Shown here: one piece after another, positions 46,890 to 60,405 of the stretch | Layout: every line of letters starts with the position of its first letter | Numbering within the stretch: the first letter of the stretch is position 1 | Assembly: GCF_047495875.1 (NCBI RefSeq) | Contig: NC_092497.1 | Coordinates: 71,542,134-71,606,133 of the forward strand | Length of the DNA stretch: 64,000 bases | Reading direction: 5' to 3' | Source: Pithys albifrons albifrons | Lineage: Eukaryota; Chordata; Aves; Passeriformes; Thamnophilidae | Notes under the pieces: model-generated | Database searches by the model: none | What the model was told of the DNA's origin: nothing | Seen by the model: only the letters and a program-made list of their open reading frames with translations | Position numbers and translations under genes: made by a program

Positions 46890-49800
46890 AGTCTGCAGAC
46901 AACAGACACCTTATGTCAGGGTAGTGTTTTGCTCACAACTCATATAGAATGAACATCCCTGCAGGATGAATTTCAGTAGAACAAAACAAGTGATTAAGCA
47001 TTTCATAGGCAAAAGCAGATGAGGAACTGTAACCTCGGAATCTTACTGTGGTAATGTTCATATGTTAAAAAAGTAAGCAAGCAAGACAAATTGCACCAGC
47101 AAAACATTTACTACAGTGGTCTGATGAAGGTAATTCAAGGGAAGAAAAGACATCAGCACTGAATGCCTGAAAATTGCAGCGTAAGCTATAGTCCAGCAGC
47201 GTATGTGAAACAAGTTGTCAGACATCCTGTAACTATGACATCTATTATGAGAGGCAGGGGTAGGGGAGGACATAAATTAAAGGGATATTTTCACATAAGA
47301 GCAAGGCTTACTCCAAGTGAAGGACACTAAGTACAATAAGGGCCAGAAATATTTTCCTAACTTTTTTTTTTTAAATTCTGGTGGAAACAAACATACATTT
47401 TCACTATTTAAACTATTCCAAGTAGATGAGATCCTTGGAATTGTTATTTCAATTCTGGTATCATGAAGTGGACTGCATTTATCTTACTGAATAGCAAATA
47501 CCTCCAGATTAGCATGCAAAGCCAACCATTCTATCAACAAATTCACAAACCCAGATGTTGTCTACCAATTCCACAGAGACTCCAGTTTAAATACACTCCC
47601 TTGATTTCTCCTAATTCTGGTTAGACTGCTTTTTCTGGAGGCAAATAAAGGTATTTTTTTCTCAGACTAACTCTACCCACAATAAATGAGAAGTCAAGGA
47701 AGAAGTAAAGTTTAGGCTAGAAAAATGACCTGTTCTATATGAATTCTACTTTTCTGGTTGTTATTTCATTCAAATTAGCTGCATATTAACTAAGAATAAA
47801 ACCCAACTCCAACCTTAGAGAAAGAAAAAAGTACACTGAGCCTTCTTCCTTTGCTGTTTCTAGCTATGTGGAGCCTGACATAATTCCCTTTCAAGCTTCT
47901 CAAACACATCAAAGCCTTTTTCACTCTGTTGCTGACTCACTGGGGGTCCACAAAATAAAAATCAGCAAGGCCCATGCCTTCAGATCCAACCTGTCTGGAC
48001 AAGTTGCTCTCTGCAGCCTGCTGGCGGGGCTGCAGGACACACAGTAATTTTGTGTAGCTCTGGATGCTGAGCAGATTTGTGCTTTCACCAGGAGCCCTCC
48101 TGCAGGTGCAGAGACGTTCACCATCCCTTCCTCAGAAAATGGTGGGATACATTCTGTTATTTGGCATGTAACCAGGACTCATAGTGAACAGGAGGAAATT
48201 TGCTGAATTCTTAATACAGAAGGAATACACAATCCACAGCTCTTCACAGGCCTGTGGTGGGTACGAAATTCACCTTGTGTGAGTCTAAATGAAAAGCCAC
48301 TCCCTATGTGGCTTTGATGAAGAAAGGCAAGTTTTATATAAGCCCACCTGCTGTACCTGGGACTGATGCAGGAGCCTAGAGAAACCTAGAGCTTTGTTCA
48401 GGCACCTGCCCTGTATTGGCAAGTGCAGTCACTATTTACTGCACTCTTTATTATATCACTGCCCTTATTCTTTACATCCAAAATTGGAATCAGCCCAAAG
48501 GAGGATGCTTTTGTTGCAAGGAAGGCCAGCAGGGATTTTGACCAGGCATAAGAACAGCTGCTATAATGCTAAGGGAGGTATATATTTGGAACAAGGACAC
48601 AAGGCCCTGCTTAAAGTGCTTGCTTGACTGTGCCTTGCTCCTTCCTGCATTCTGGGGTTTATTATTATCTCCTTGTTGTCAGCAGAGATAATTGCCTACA
48701 AATGTCTGTAAGCACACCTGCTACTGGACAGTTTGGTATTAATGTAATTCCAAGAAAATGAGAGCTTCAGAAACCATGCTGACACCGGTTATTAATGCAG
48801 GTAAGCCACCTTTGATGGACTGAAGACATGATTTGTTTGTGTTTCAGTCCACCACCTCCCTTGACACTTTCCAAGACTAGTGTCTTTCTGGGAGATCACT
48901 GTGCCCACCACTTCCTGGTTGCAGATCTAGTGGCTAGCAGATTGAAAATTTTTTTTTCCCTTTTCTAGAACGTCTGCTCACAAGGCCTGCATGTGGGGGT
49001 CTGTGACTTTGGTAGTTCTAGAGAAGCTGGAACAGGTGGCAAAGCATCTTTGCACCAATATATTATTCCAGCTTCCCTCTGTAAGGCAGGAGTGGTAGAG
49101 CTCAACGGGGCAGGTGAAGCAGTGGGTGCATGTACTAGCATCACCCTTCCGTTGGTATCCAGGCCTTGCACAAACCCACTGTGAAATGACTGAGGATGCT
49201 CTGCTTATGCCAATGGCTCTCTGTTCCTTCCATGATGCCTGCTGGTGCCTGCAGAGCTGACCTTGCCACTCTGTGTTCAGCTGCCAGGTGATACCACAGA
49301 CAGCTAAAAGTGGTGTCAGTTGTGCTGTCAGCTGGGGCAAACTGGCATGCCTGCAGTGTACCTGAAGCAGCATCATGTTGCCATTAGTCCCTCAGGCTTC
49401 TATTTTCTGTAAGGAAAACCCACGATTCTTTCAAGGGTATGAGGAGTTACAAAAGTACAGATGGTTTATTGATGACACACAAATTAAGATGGAAAAAGGT
49501 GGAAAGACCAGGAATATATAAAACAAAATTTCCAACAGAGAACCTGAGTTACGTCTAGACTGTTTCTTAGCTTAGCCAGGGCTGTGGATTTGCTTCTGGA
49601 TGGGAGTCCTTCCTGCTGCCTGGCCCTTATGAGTGATAAAAGAGGCCTGAACTTTCAAGCTTTGAGCATAGCCTGCCTCCACATGCTGGGGCACAGCTTG
49701 TGCCAGCAATTATTTTGGATGCTGGGCAGTGTGAGGAAGAGAGAGGACAGGAGTGTGGAAGAGCTCAGGGCAGTAAAAACAGGCCTGAGGACAGGGAAGG

Positions 49801-50517
49801 CTTGGTTCCACCATGCTTGTCCTGGCTGTTCTCAAGACAATTCTGTGGCATGTTTCAAGTGGGTTTTTAGCAGAACAGGTGGTGGTGGTGGGGAAAACTT
49901 GTTCAGGGAATTTATTTTTGGAAAAACTGTATATTAACAATTGTGAACCTTGAGGAATTTCTTCTTTTCAGTCAGTTGCTGGCAAGAGCTTTGCTGAAAA
50001 TTCTTGTTCTGAGTGGAGAGTACATTGGATTTTAGGGAATAATATTTTAAAAATTGGCTATAAATCATAACAGGAAAGGGTTTACTGACACTTTTGACAG
50101 AGGCACAAATGCTGAACAATACAGCACATTAGCCTGGAATGTGCTAATGTTTCCAACACCCAAACAATTTCTTGAGTAGTCTTGCATGTTGGGAGATTAA
50201 GCACATTCTCTAGAGCTAGTTTTAGCTATTGGTATGTCATAGTTGCAGAGGATCAGGCTACAATCCCTTAATCATGAAGATCAGATATCAAATTAACAAG
50301 AGTTGGTCGCTGTTGTGGGAAGCAAATTCTGATCAGCAATATGGCAGGGAATCGAGGCAGGCAGTAGGTCTAGGTCTTAATAGATGTTTTGAAAATTCTG
50401 GAAGTATTTTCCCTTTTCCTTCATCCTAGTTAGCAACAAAGAATAGGAAATAAGCAGGAGTGGGGAGGGTGCAGTGGGAGCACTTGTTTTCATTGTTACC
50501 AAGTAGTGCACTAAACC
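46890..50517. other. Intergenic DNA, no gene recognised
   Basis: Mixed AT-rich sequence with somewhat GC-richer stretches at 48.9-49.9 kb. ORFs there (up to about 130 codons) show no domain I recognise. Confidence 0.55.
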
Positions 50518-50625
50518 ACTCACAGAATCACAGTGTGGGTAGGATTGGAAGGGATCACTGTTAGGGTCACTTAGTCCAACCTTCGTGCTTAAGTAGGACC
50601 TCCTACAGCATGTTACTCAGGGTTG
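50518..50625 (-). mobile_element. CR1 3'-end fragment
   Basis: CACAGAATCACAGTGTGGGT followed by TTGGAAGGGATCACTGTTAG and CTTAGTCCAACCTTC matches the reverse complement of the CR1 3' end. Confidence 0.82.
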
Positions 50626-52405
50626 TAATCCTTTCATTTTACGATACAATTAAACTGGGATGCCAAGAGGCAGGAAGGAAAACAGTCTGTTATGTGCCCT
50701 TTTAGGCATAAATTGTCATGGATAATTTTTTAGTCAGTTCTCCTCATTGCCTTCCCCTCCTGCCCTGCTCCTTGGAACACAGCATGAGATGCAAGGTCCA
50801 ATGAAGTAGCATGTTTTCCCTAGCAAAACAGTACACACAAACACACCCTCCCACCCACCTCATCCTCTGCCTCAGAGGGCAAGCCTAAGCCAGACCTCCT
50901 CCTCCTCTGACCCACCCCTGCTGCAGGCAGCCTCCAGTACAGCAGAATAAGCATATGCAGTTTCACATATTTATAGCAACAGTTGGTGAGAAGTAGCAAA
51001 GGGCTGGTATTTACTCATCATTGCTGGTGGACAGCCGAAAAGGATTTGCAATTAACCCAAAGCTTTGTGAGACACCTCTTGTTCATTCAAAGATCTTTGT
51101 AAAATCGTTGCTCAAACATCCAAATTGGTGTGCTTCAAACTTAAAGGATGCTGGTAACTTCTCTGCCTACAAGCCTTGTATTTAGTTTGCAAGAAATGGT
51201 CCAGTTTGGGTCTGATGCAGAAGCAATATTGTAGATTTACAACTAATTGCTAGTGCTTCATCACCTTGCTGAAAAATCCCCCCTTGTTCACAACAAATGT
51301 ATGATGTTCAAACTATGATGAGAAAATTTGCATAAATAAGAGAGGAAGGGATGATAAAACATCTATTTGGGGCTATAATCTGTAGTCTATCTCTCTGTAC
51401 TCTGCAAGTTTCTCATACAAGTATTTATTTCTCTGAGATATGTGTTGACAGGAAGGGAATTCCTTGTTTTAAAGGGAAGCTCTGAAGCCTTTCCAGGGAA
51501 GGTATGTTTTTAACTCAGTTTTAACACACGCATTACTTTTCTTCTTGTCAATAAACACTCCAAATAAAAACTACTTGTAAATGAAAAAAGTAATGCTGAT
51601 TGCTTTTTTCAGACACTACAGGTAAGGCAGTGAAGTACTTGCTTGTGGCTGGGGAAACACATGTCATTCCCCAAACAGGATTGTGGTGGATATTTATTAT
51701 GTTTTTTCTCTTTTCCCTGTGCACACCAGTAATATACCATTAAGGCCTGCTGCGGTACTGAAGGATTTAATATCCTCTGTTTCCTTTCAAAAGTTGCTGA
51801 AGTTGAGGAAGGGATTAAACATTAGCAAGCAGTGGGGTAAGACGACATGCACCCATAAAATGGAGGTGTGAGCACCCCTGTGTGTATGTGCATGTGTATG
51901 TACACATGTTCACTTCTCACATAAAGCCTGTCTTTTTTTCAAATTCTCTATCTCCAAACTAAATTTCAAAGCATCCCACATGTGCCTTTTTGACTTGGAG
52001 CATAGACCAACTTTGGTTTTCTGTAGGATGTGCTTGACCTTGTTGTTTTTCCCATTTGGCAGACATGAATGTCTCAGGACAATCACCATTCTCAACTTCC
52101 AGTCGATTTGCAAATTTCTTTTGTTTTTTCCAAACAAAAATTTTAAAGCTTAAGAAAGTGAATGGAAAAATCTCTGTCCTGAGATCACACCTTTAGGGTT
52201 GGCACAATGCCTCACAAAAAATGCCATTATTCACTATGGAAGTTGACTTCCTGGGGCTACTATGGGAGAAATATTAAGAAATAATGTCCATTTGCAATCT
52301 TTTAAAACTAGTGAAGATGGAAAGTTTGGTTGATTATGGGAAAATTTAGCATTACTGGCTCTCTCTTGCTTTCATTTTTTGAAGATCCTTCTTTTGTTTA
52401 AAACT
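50626..52405. other. Intergenic DNA, no gene recognised
   Basis: No recognisable coding similarity or named repeat. Confidence 0.6.
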
Positions 52406-52414
52406 ATAATTTAT

Positions 52415-52776
52415 ACACGGCGGTTCCGTGTTGTAATGGAGAGCACTCTGGACTCTGAATCCCAAGGACCTGAGTTCGAGTCTCAGTGGGGACCGTCCCC
52501 TGGCAGTTCAAGCCTCCCTGCCATCCCATCCCGTCAGATCTCGGATGCTCAGCAGGGTCAGTCCCGGTTAGTACCAGGTGCTGTGACAGTCCCAAGGACT
52601 TCACTGGCACTGTCCAAGCTCGCTCAGCTGTGGCAGATGGACCTCAGGACTTAAACGGTGGGGCCAGTTCTGCGCACGCTGTGCCTCACCTAAAAAATCC
52701 ACTGCGCAGGCTGGAAGGACACACCCACGTGGGGAGATCCCTTCACCAAATCTTCATTCGTGAAGTCTGGCCATAC
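52415..52776 (+). mobile_element. Composite tRNA-Gln / 5S-rRNA SINE, copy 4
   Basis: Begins with a tRNA-Gln(CTG)-like head (52422-52494), followed by a 5S-like segment (about 52512-52583, lacking the TTGGATGGGAGACC part), then the same body and 3' hairpin (CTTCATTCGTGAAG) as copies 1-3. Target duplication ATAATTTAT lies at 52406-52414 and 52777-52785, so the tRNA part is inside the inserted unit. It therefore carries two kinds of Pol III promoter sequence. Confidence 0.88.
52422..52494 (+). other. tRNA-Gln(CTG)-like SINE head (not a functional tRNA gene)
   Basis: Starts GGTTCCGTGTTGTAATGGA, has the anticodon loop CTCTGAA with CTG at 52455-52457, and a B-box-like GAGTTCGAGTC at 52472-52482. 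It resembles nuclear tRNA-Gln. Stem mismatches and its position inside a retroposed unit argue against a functional tRNA. Confidence 0.8.
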
Positions 52777-55700
52777 ATAATTTATCCAAGGACAGACTAA
52801 AAATAAAAGGCTAGCTGGCAAGCACAACAGATTGCAGACTGATGGTGTCAAAATAAAGAAGGCATTCAAAAAAACTTGTGATCAAATATGTCAGTAAAGA
52901 AATATATGGGAACTTGGCCCCAGAAAGAACCACAGAGCTCCAGACATACAGCTCCAGGAAGTTTGGATTCACATTGGTCTGTAGATGACAAATCCTTGTC
53001 TAACTAAATTTTAACCTCACCAAAACACAGATGTTTTCCTTACTCTGTGTATACACAGAAAGTGGCATTGTGAAATGGCAAGAGGCAATTAGCACTGCCT
53101 GAACACTGATAATGATGAGTAGCACTGCAGATCATGATTCAAGCCAGAGAAGAAAGTTAAGGCACTGTTTTCAAAGCCATAGCAAGTGCAAGACAATTAA
53201 GAGATACTGAACAAAATGACACACTCTTCAGTCTTTTTAGTATTTATTGTTGTTGTTGTTATTCACACTTAGACAATTAGATTACATAAAGTGACTTACA
53301 TGGAGAAATCTGTATTGTTATTACAAGGTGAGAAAGTGTACACACCACAGTGAAATATTCTGTAAATACAGTGAATTAGGACCTTTGATAGAAGGGATTA
53401 TTTCCAAGAGCCTATGTACAAATAAAGGTGACTTTCATACTATATACAAACTTATATTCACAGAGAATATACTGCTTAAAAGTTTCATCTAGTGAATAAT
53501 GATCCATACACATGAGAAAAACTGGAATTTTCAGGGGGTTCCCTGGACTTGCAAAATAAAATATACATGGCAATGCATTTTTATTTTTAAAGTTTGAAAT
53601 GAGTAAAAATGGGGGACTTCAGATCTTTCTTACAATAAGTTGAAAATGAAACATTATGGAGTATGAAAACTACAAAGTGAAATAAGCAAGCTAAAAGATC
53701 TTTATTACAAAAATAGCATCTGATTTTCACATGACAATACAGTGTTCTGATCTTGCCATCTTAAGTGACAGAAATAATTTCAACTCACTTAAAGTCAACT
53801 CTCCAGAGTCAGGATTGTAAAATTAAAACTGTGCAACAGAGATCTTGATAATAGAAATGAACACAAACCCAAATGAAATCCTTTGGCATTGTGTAATTTT
53901 GATGGAGGATTAAATGAAATAGTTGATTTCTGTTGGATAACCTGACCCTGAAAACTTTTTGAAAAAGTGATAGAAGTAGCTCATCTCTTACAAACTTACT
54001 AAAACATAAGGAGCTTTCTTTACTGTGATTTCAGTAGGAGAAAACATTGGAGTAGCAGAATGATTTAATTGTTTCTTTGGGCCTGACTCTGCAAGCATTG
54101 TATTCCTTCTCCTGGGGTGAACAAGGATGGCAGGACTGAGTCCCTGCTCAAAGGTAGTGTGCAGCATTTTGTGCAGCCCCACAGGAAAACTCAAGAGTAT
54201 GAGGACCCAGCTTCCTCTGACTTACTCACAGCTTCACTAAGGCAAAACCAGATCCTGCTTTACTGTACATTTATTTGCCAGTATTTTACATTATAGCTTA
54301 AACAGAGACATGAAATTAATTCTTTACTTTAAAATTAATGATCCCCTTATTTAGAAACCCCATACTAGTCTTCTGGGTTTTTATGGCTTCTTTTTGCATT
54401 AAGACAACTATGTGACATAAAAAAAAAAAAAAAATTGTAAAGTGCAAGATCTTTAAAAAAGTGTACAAATTTCATTGTTGGGGTTGATTTTGTCTTGATG
54501 AGTAATGAATTTACAATAAATCTACATGAATGTACAGTTAATTTACCAGACCTGAATTACTTGTCCTGTGCCAGTTCACTCATGGCTCACATAGGAACAA
54601 TGTGGCCAGGTGTGTGTCTGGTCTACCCACATTCCAAGTGATACCTGGTTTCTAGGCTGGGGCTGACCTGCACCTGGCTGGCTGGAGCATGGGCTCAGTG
54701 CCATGCTAATGTGAGTACGTGGCTTCTGAAGAAGACATGGCTTGGATCCGGTCAGGCAGGAGCATGGGCACAGGAAAGGGCAAACCAGCTGCACCCATCC
54801 AGGAAGACAAGTCCTGAGATGCCTTATAGTGACCTCTAGCAACAGACAGCAGATCTACAGGATGACTCGCCTGAACTATATAACTGTGATCCATAACTGA
54901 CTTTTGTATCTGATGGCACACTGAACTGTGTAACTTCAATTTGGAAGTTAGTCTCCCTGGTTCCAATGAAAATACTGATATTCCTGTAACCGATGGCAAC
55001 AGACCCCAAAATGGGTAATTTTAACATCAACCAGTAATGAAACCCACAGGGGCTGGAGGACGGGAGCAGGACTCCTCTCTACACTGTTGAGTGCAAATTA
55101 TCCCATTTGCTAATCTCAAAATCACTTTCTCCAAGTATTTTTCCAGGTGCAAACTCTTCAATGCAACTTGCCAGGAACAGCAGGAAAACAAGAATCACCT
55201 GCTCAAACCAGGCCTCTTTCTCATGTAGTTGTGTCATTGTTGTTTACAAGAGGTAAAATTGTTTCCAAGAATACAAGAAAACGCAATTTTTCTCTTTGTA
55301 CATAGCTCCTAGGACAATTAGGTTTGTCACACAAACTGCATTTAAAAATACACAATCCTAAGATAAAAGTATCTATGTTGTCCAGGTTAATGGCAGAAAT
55401 CTTCTGTATCTTGTTGGGCCAGTTGTTGGAGAAGGGATTATTTCTTTGTTATAAAACCATCTGATACAGACTCATACTTGATTCAGAACATAAGTTATAT
55501 GGACCATAAGATGCTATTTTGAGGAATTACAGCTGAAAGAATACTATTTATAAAACATTGTATATCCCCTTTTTTGCAAAACACATAATGAAGTAAAAGA
55601 CAACCAGACAAATAATCCCTTAAAAAACACCCATACATTAATAGTATTTCTAAGCATCTATTTTTTCACTGTACACGGATTAACTACATGTTTAACTTAC

Positions 55701-56138
55701 CACTTTGTGGACCTTCATATCCACACAGAACAGTACCATGAGTGACAGGGACCATAAACTACTTTGAAGTAGCATATGTGAAAATTACATGGTAGGTCCA
55801 CTGCCATTACAAACATGAAATGATATCTAGGTAAGATTCCTTGTCACCCACTGTGCTTTATGCTTCATGACGTTTATGCAGTCAGCCATATCAATTGGAT
55901 ACATAAGCAGAAGCATACAGACACAGAAGCCTGTTTGCACTACAGCAAAGCACTAGCTTTCAGTTAAGAAAGTTAATTTAATAAACATAGAGCTTTGCTG
56001 AAAGATTTTTGCATGTCTACATGTAGTTCTTGAGGAGATCATCCTCATATCACACTTTTTATCACACTTTCATAGCATTTACCCTACAGATGTGACCAAG
56101 GTGGCTTTTGCAGAGGGGAGGTGGCTCTTTTTTCTTTT

Positions 56139-56162
56139 TACTTTTTTTTTTTTTTTTTTTTT
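56139..56162. repeat. Poly(T) run
   Basis: About 22 consecutive T residues followed by a GT-rich stretch (TGTGTGTGTGTG). A simple repeat in the SLC24A2 3' flank. Confidence 0.9.
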
Positions 56163-57609
56163 GTGGGGTGTGTGCCTCTGTGTGTGTGTGTAAACCAGCA
56201 AATAGTTGTAGTACTCCAGTGGTATTTTGTACTGATGGGATCCAATCTCATATTAAATTCCAGTAAGTTAGTGCAGAAAATGTTCACAACAGGTTAGAGT
56301 TTGAACCACGATCCTAGTCAAATGCTAACAGAAATCCCTTCCAAAAGTCATGTTCAGCCTTGGTTCTGTTCAGATATGATGGTGCCACAGAGAGTTTGTT
56401 GTTTATTCTGAAGATGCATTCTTATCTTACTTACTGTATTGCCAAGCTGGTGTCCTGAAAATACTAAGCTAGAACAGGATCTTAATCATAACGCTAATTT
56501 TTCTATTAATTATTAATTTATGCCTCATAAGGATTATGTAGACAGCAGCATCAATTCAATAAGTGAGCACAGGCATACAGGCAGGTGGAAGAGGCTTCAA
56601 TATCAACCAACTTGCTGTAGAATCTGGGCAGTGTGCAGAACAAGATCCCTAGTGAAGTCATTCAGAACTCTTGACTGAAGAAAACAGAAACTGAATTTTG
56701 ACTTCTAGGTGTGCAATATTGAGAAATGTCCATGATTCTACAATGAAATAATTATGAACAGTGGGAAACACTTTATGCTGGAAAATTTGCTGTCATGGTA
56801 AAACAGGAGTGTCGCAACAGGTGGTGTGCATTTCTGGCAGCATTGGGCCTGGACAGCTCATGGACAGTCACTGGGTTGCAGCAGCTTTTGAGTGTTCTCT
56901 CAGCATTCCAGCTAAAGATTGACCTTCTACTGCAGAGGATATGGGAGTAAGCTTCTCTCTCCATTCCATTTCTCTCTTTTCTCTACCAGCCAGCACAGCT
57001 GTTGTTTTGTAATCAAAGAGCACATCAGTGTGCAAGTATCTTTAAACAGTTTACCTCAGGAGTAGAAAGCTACCTTGGTAAGTATAATCATCTTTCACAG
57101 CCAGTCTCCACAGAAAGCAGCACACAGCCGAAATCTGTCCTACTACTTGGGGAGCTGAGCTGCCACTGACTGCACAGTTATTCAGCCATTTGAAAAATTA
57201 TCTGCCCAACAGATGCAAGGCAGTGGGAGCCATGAGATGTCTTATTCTGGAGGGGACAGAACTATTCTTAATACCTTCCAAGATAAATATGTTGATAGGG
57301 ACAAGAAGACATGGGAAAGAAATGAGATACATTTTAAGACAGTATACAAATGCCATTACAGGATACCAGTCCTTAACCCTAAACATAAAATTATTCCTTT
57401 AAATTGTTGCCAGTTGTGGACTGAAATATTCCCAGCGTGTAGAGCTTTCAATTAGTTACTCTCCTCTCCCTACCTGCCCCTCAGTTGGGCAAAAGTCTCT
57501 GCTGCTGCCACCTCGATTTTTCAGAGTGCACCAGAGTGCTCTTACAGCTCAGGACGTCAGGTAGGGCTTTTTCCTTTCCTGTGTGAGAGTCGTTACACTG
57601 TACTGGCAT

Positions 57610-57955
57610 GGAGGAAAAGGGAAGAGGGAAGAGAAGGGGAAGGGAAAGGGAAAGGGGAAGGGAAGGGGAAGGGGAAGGTTTAGGAAGGCAAGAAAAGAAG
57701 AAGAAAGGAAGAAGAAGAAAGAAAAGGAAAAAAAAGAAAAAAGAACAGAAAGAAAAGAAAAAAGAAAAAAGAAAGAAAAAAGAAAAGAAAAGAAAAGAAA
57801 AGAAAAGAAAAGAAAAGAAAAGAAAAGAAAAGAAAAGAAAAGAAAAGAAAAGAAAAGAGAAAAAAGAAAAGAAAAGAAAAGAAAAGAAAAGAAAAGAAAA
57901 GAAAAGAAAAGAAAAGAAAAGAAAAGAAAAGAAAAGAGAAAAAAAAGAAAAATAA
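57610..57955. repeat. Purine-only microsatellite (GGGAA)n then (AAAAG)n
   Basis: About 345 bp almost free of pyrimidines on the plus strand. GGGAA/GGGGAA units run to about 57680, mixed AAG units follow, then a long nearly pure AAAAG array with a few interruptions. Homopurine tracts can form triplex structures. Lys/Glu/Arg ORFs across it are artefacts. Confidence 0.95.
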
Positions 57956-60405
57956 TGGACTAATGTATGGAACAGAGATCAGACTTTAGTTTGTTTTTTT
58001 TATTTGAAGTGTTAGATCAGTGCACGGGCATCTTAGTATTTTGTAAGCGTCCACATACACAGCCCTTTCATGATCCTGCACACACTCCCTTATATCACTC
58101 TGTCTTATTCTGCTCATTTGGGAAAGGATCACCTGTTTTGAGCACTGTTATCAGAAATAAAAGCATTTGGTGACTCCCCTGGAATAGATTATACTCTGGA
58201 GTCAGCTCTGTACTTTGGGACACATTTCATTTGAGCTCAGAATTTGGGTTATAGATTTGCTTGAGCAAGGTTGCTGTTCCTGTCAGTAGAGGGCACCACA
58301 GGGGTGTACATACGCCTACCTTTCCAAAGTGTACACCTCTACAAACAAACGTTAGAGAGGTGAGTAGCACTATCGTTAAGACAGGTAAGGATCCTGGAGC
58401 AATGAAGGATCTTAAATACACCGAAAAGTTTTTGTTCACAATGAGAGAAGCTCAATCTAAAAAGCACTAAAAAGCAAGAGACATTGCAAACATATAGTAA
58501 AGATCAAATACTGATTCTGCATGTAGCTAGGACTTAGTACTTTAGGACAAGATATGAGTAGCAGACCGTCATAACTCCTAGTTTCCTTCATTTTGTTCAT
58601 TATTATCTCACTTTTTTCTTCATTATATCACATAATATTAATATTCCTAATATGAATTTTGTACTTTTTTCTCTACCATTTTTTCTTTCAAGTCCTTACT
58701 CTCTAACCATATACCATTACACATAAACACATATAACTAGAAAATGGTAAAGGACAAAGAGGATGAGTGAGAAACAAACAGCATGGTGCAGAGAAAAACA
58801 GACAAGACAAAATGTGCTGAGCCTTCTGTTACAGAGCTGTGATCATGGTATTGCCATTGTGATCACAATACGTATGTAAAACAATGTTGAAACAGGTCAC
58901 AGAAATGCACTGAAACTCCAGGAACTCTAACTGCACAAAAGACTTGAACAAACAAATCATGGTTATCTGAAGCAATTTCTTAACACTCATTCCAGTCCAC
59001 CCATTTTTAAAAAAATCATCCAAACTACAGGGAAGATAAACACTGTTTTCTCCCCTCTTATTTTTTTGTTATAGGTTTGGACCTTCTCCTCTCAGTATTT
59101 CAGTAAAAGAATGTTGCATTTTCACTCCTTATTTAGATTCTTTAGACATTTGCACTTCCAGCAATACTGAAGAATTTTCATGTAAGCTTCCTGCAGCTCC
59201 ACTATATTTAAATTGTGTTCTCCTACCTAGTTTCAAGATATATAACAGTAAATGTGAACTGCCCCAGCTTTGTACAGAAGCTGGGGATCTCTTCCAGCAA
59301 TAACTATATGTAGCTGTGAAGGTCCTTACAATCCAAGTAATAGTGAAAGCCTGTATAACATATATTCACTTAGCAATTAGGCTGCCACTTTATAATTACT
59401 TACTTCTACTTTCTGCATAAAATACTATGTATAAGCAAATTAGCCTTTTTATTCTGGCATGAAAAGGCAAACTTATAACAGCATCTGAAAGCCATTGGTA
59501 CTGTTGATATTGCTGCATTAGAAAAAAATTGTGTATTCACATAGCTGTATGATGTCACTGCATGCTGTGTTGCTATTAGAGAAGAAAGAGTATCCCCATT
59601 CTTGTCTTTGCATGAGAATGCAATGAAAATCTGCACCAGTTACAAAATGGTCAGGCATTGTGGCTCCTTCAGTGCCAGAGTTTCTGGAACCTGAAGAGTT
59701 TTGCAACATGCAAAAAAACACCATTAACATGCTGCTGATTGCCTTTATAGACCTGTGATGCAGATGATCAAAACACAAAATTCCCTGGCTCTGCTGAAAT
59801 CACATCATATAAATCCACTTGTACAAAGGGACGTACAAGCTCTTCCCTGTCTGTGACTTATGTGCTTGGTGTATGCTTTCCACTCAGGAGTTTCAGCAGA
59901 TCATCAGAAAAATCCTGTACCAGGGTGTGTGGGGGATGGTGCCTCCACAAAGTTCGTATCAGCATTCCCCTTAGAAGAGGAGAGCTTTAAGAACTGAGCA
60001 CACTGTGTGTCTGTGTATACTACTACAAAGAATGAGAAGTCTGCAGGTATGTACCACAGGCATAGGAGAAGCAGTAACTTGCACTGTTTCCGAGCGTGTG
60101 TAACATGTCCAGTCCTGGGTAGTGAGGATGTTCTGCAGCAAAGAAAACCTCAGTGCAGCTGAACTCAGCCCTTCATGCATAACTGCACTGTCCAGCAGCA
60201 GTTGTTCTTCAGCTCCAAGATCCATCCGTTGTGTCATTTTCTTTCTTTCACTCTTTTAAAATTGAGGAGCAGGAAATTTACAGATCCATGGGTTATTCTC
60301 ACTGAAGCTTTCCACTGTGGTTTTTTTTGGTGTCTTGTTTTGATATACATATTTTTTCTTTAATAAATATATATGTCTTGGGTTTTTTTTGTCAAGCACT
60401 TTCCA

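Larger units (their letters stand above)
52786..60405 (-). other. SLC24A2: SLC24A2 3' UTR and flank
   Basis: AT-rich sequence following the SLC24A2 stop on the minus strand. Mammalian SLC24A2 has a very long 3' UTR, so much of this may be transcribed. A minus-strand AATAAA lies at 53243-53248, among others. It holds a poly(T) run near 56140-56161, poly(A) at 54420-54434 and a purine microsatellite at 57.6-57.96 kb. No other gene was recognised. Confidence 0.5.

Noticed and set aside
52422..52494. Functional tRNA-Gln gene
   Set aside because: It lies within the target duplication of a SINE, continues directly into 5S-like sequence and has stem mismatches; no T-run terminator directly follows.
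57583..57963. Lys/Glu-rich ORFs
   Set aside because: Translation of an AAAAG microsatellite; no start context or homology.
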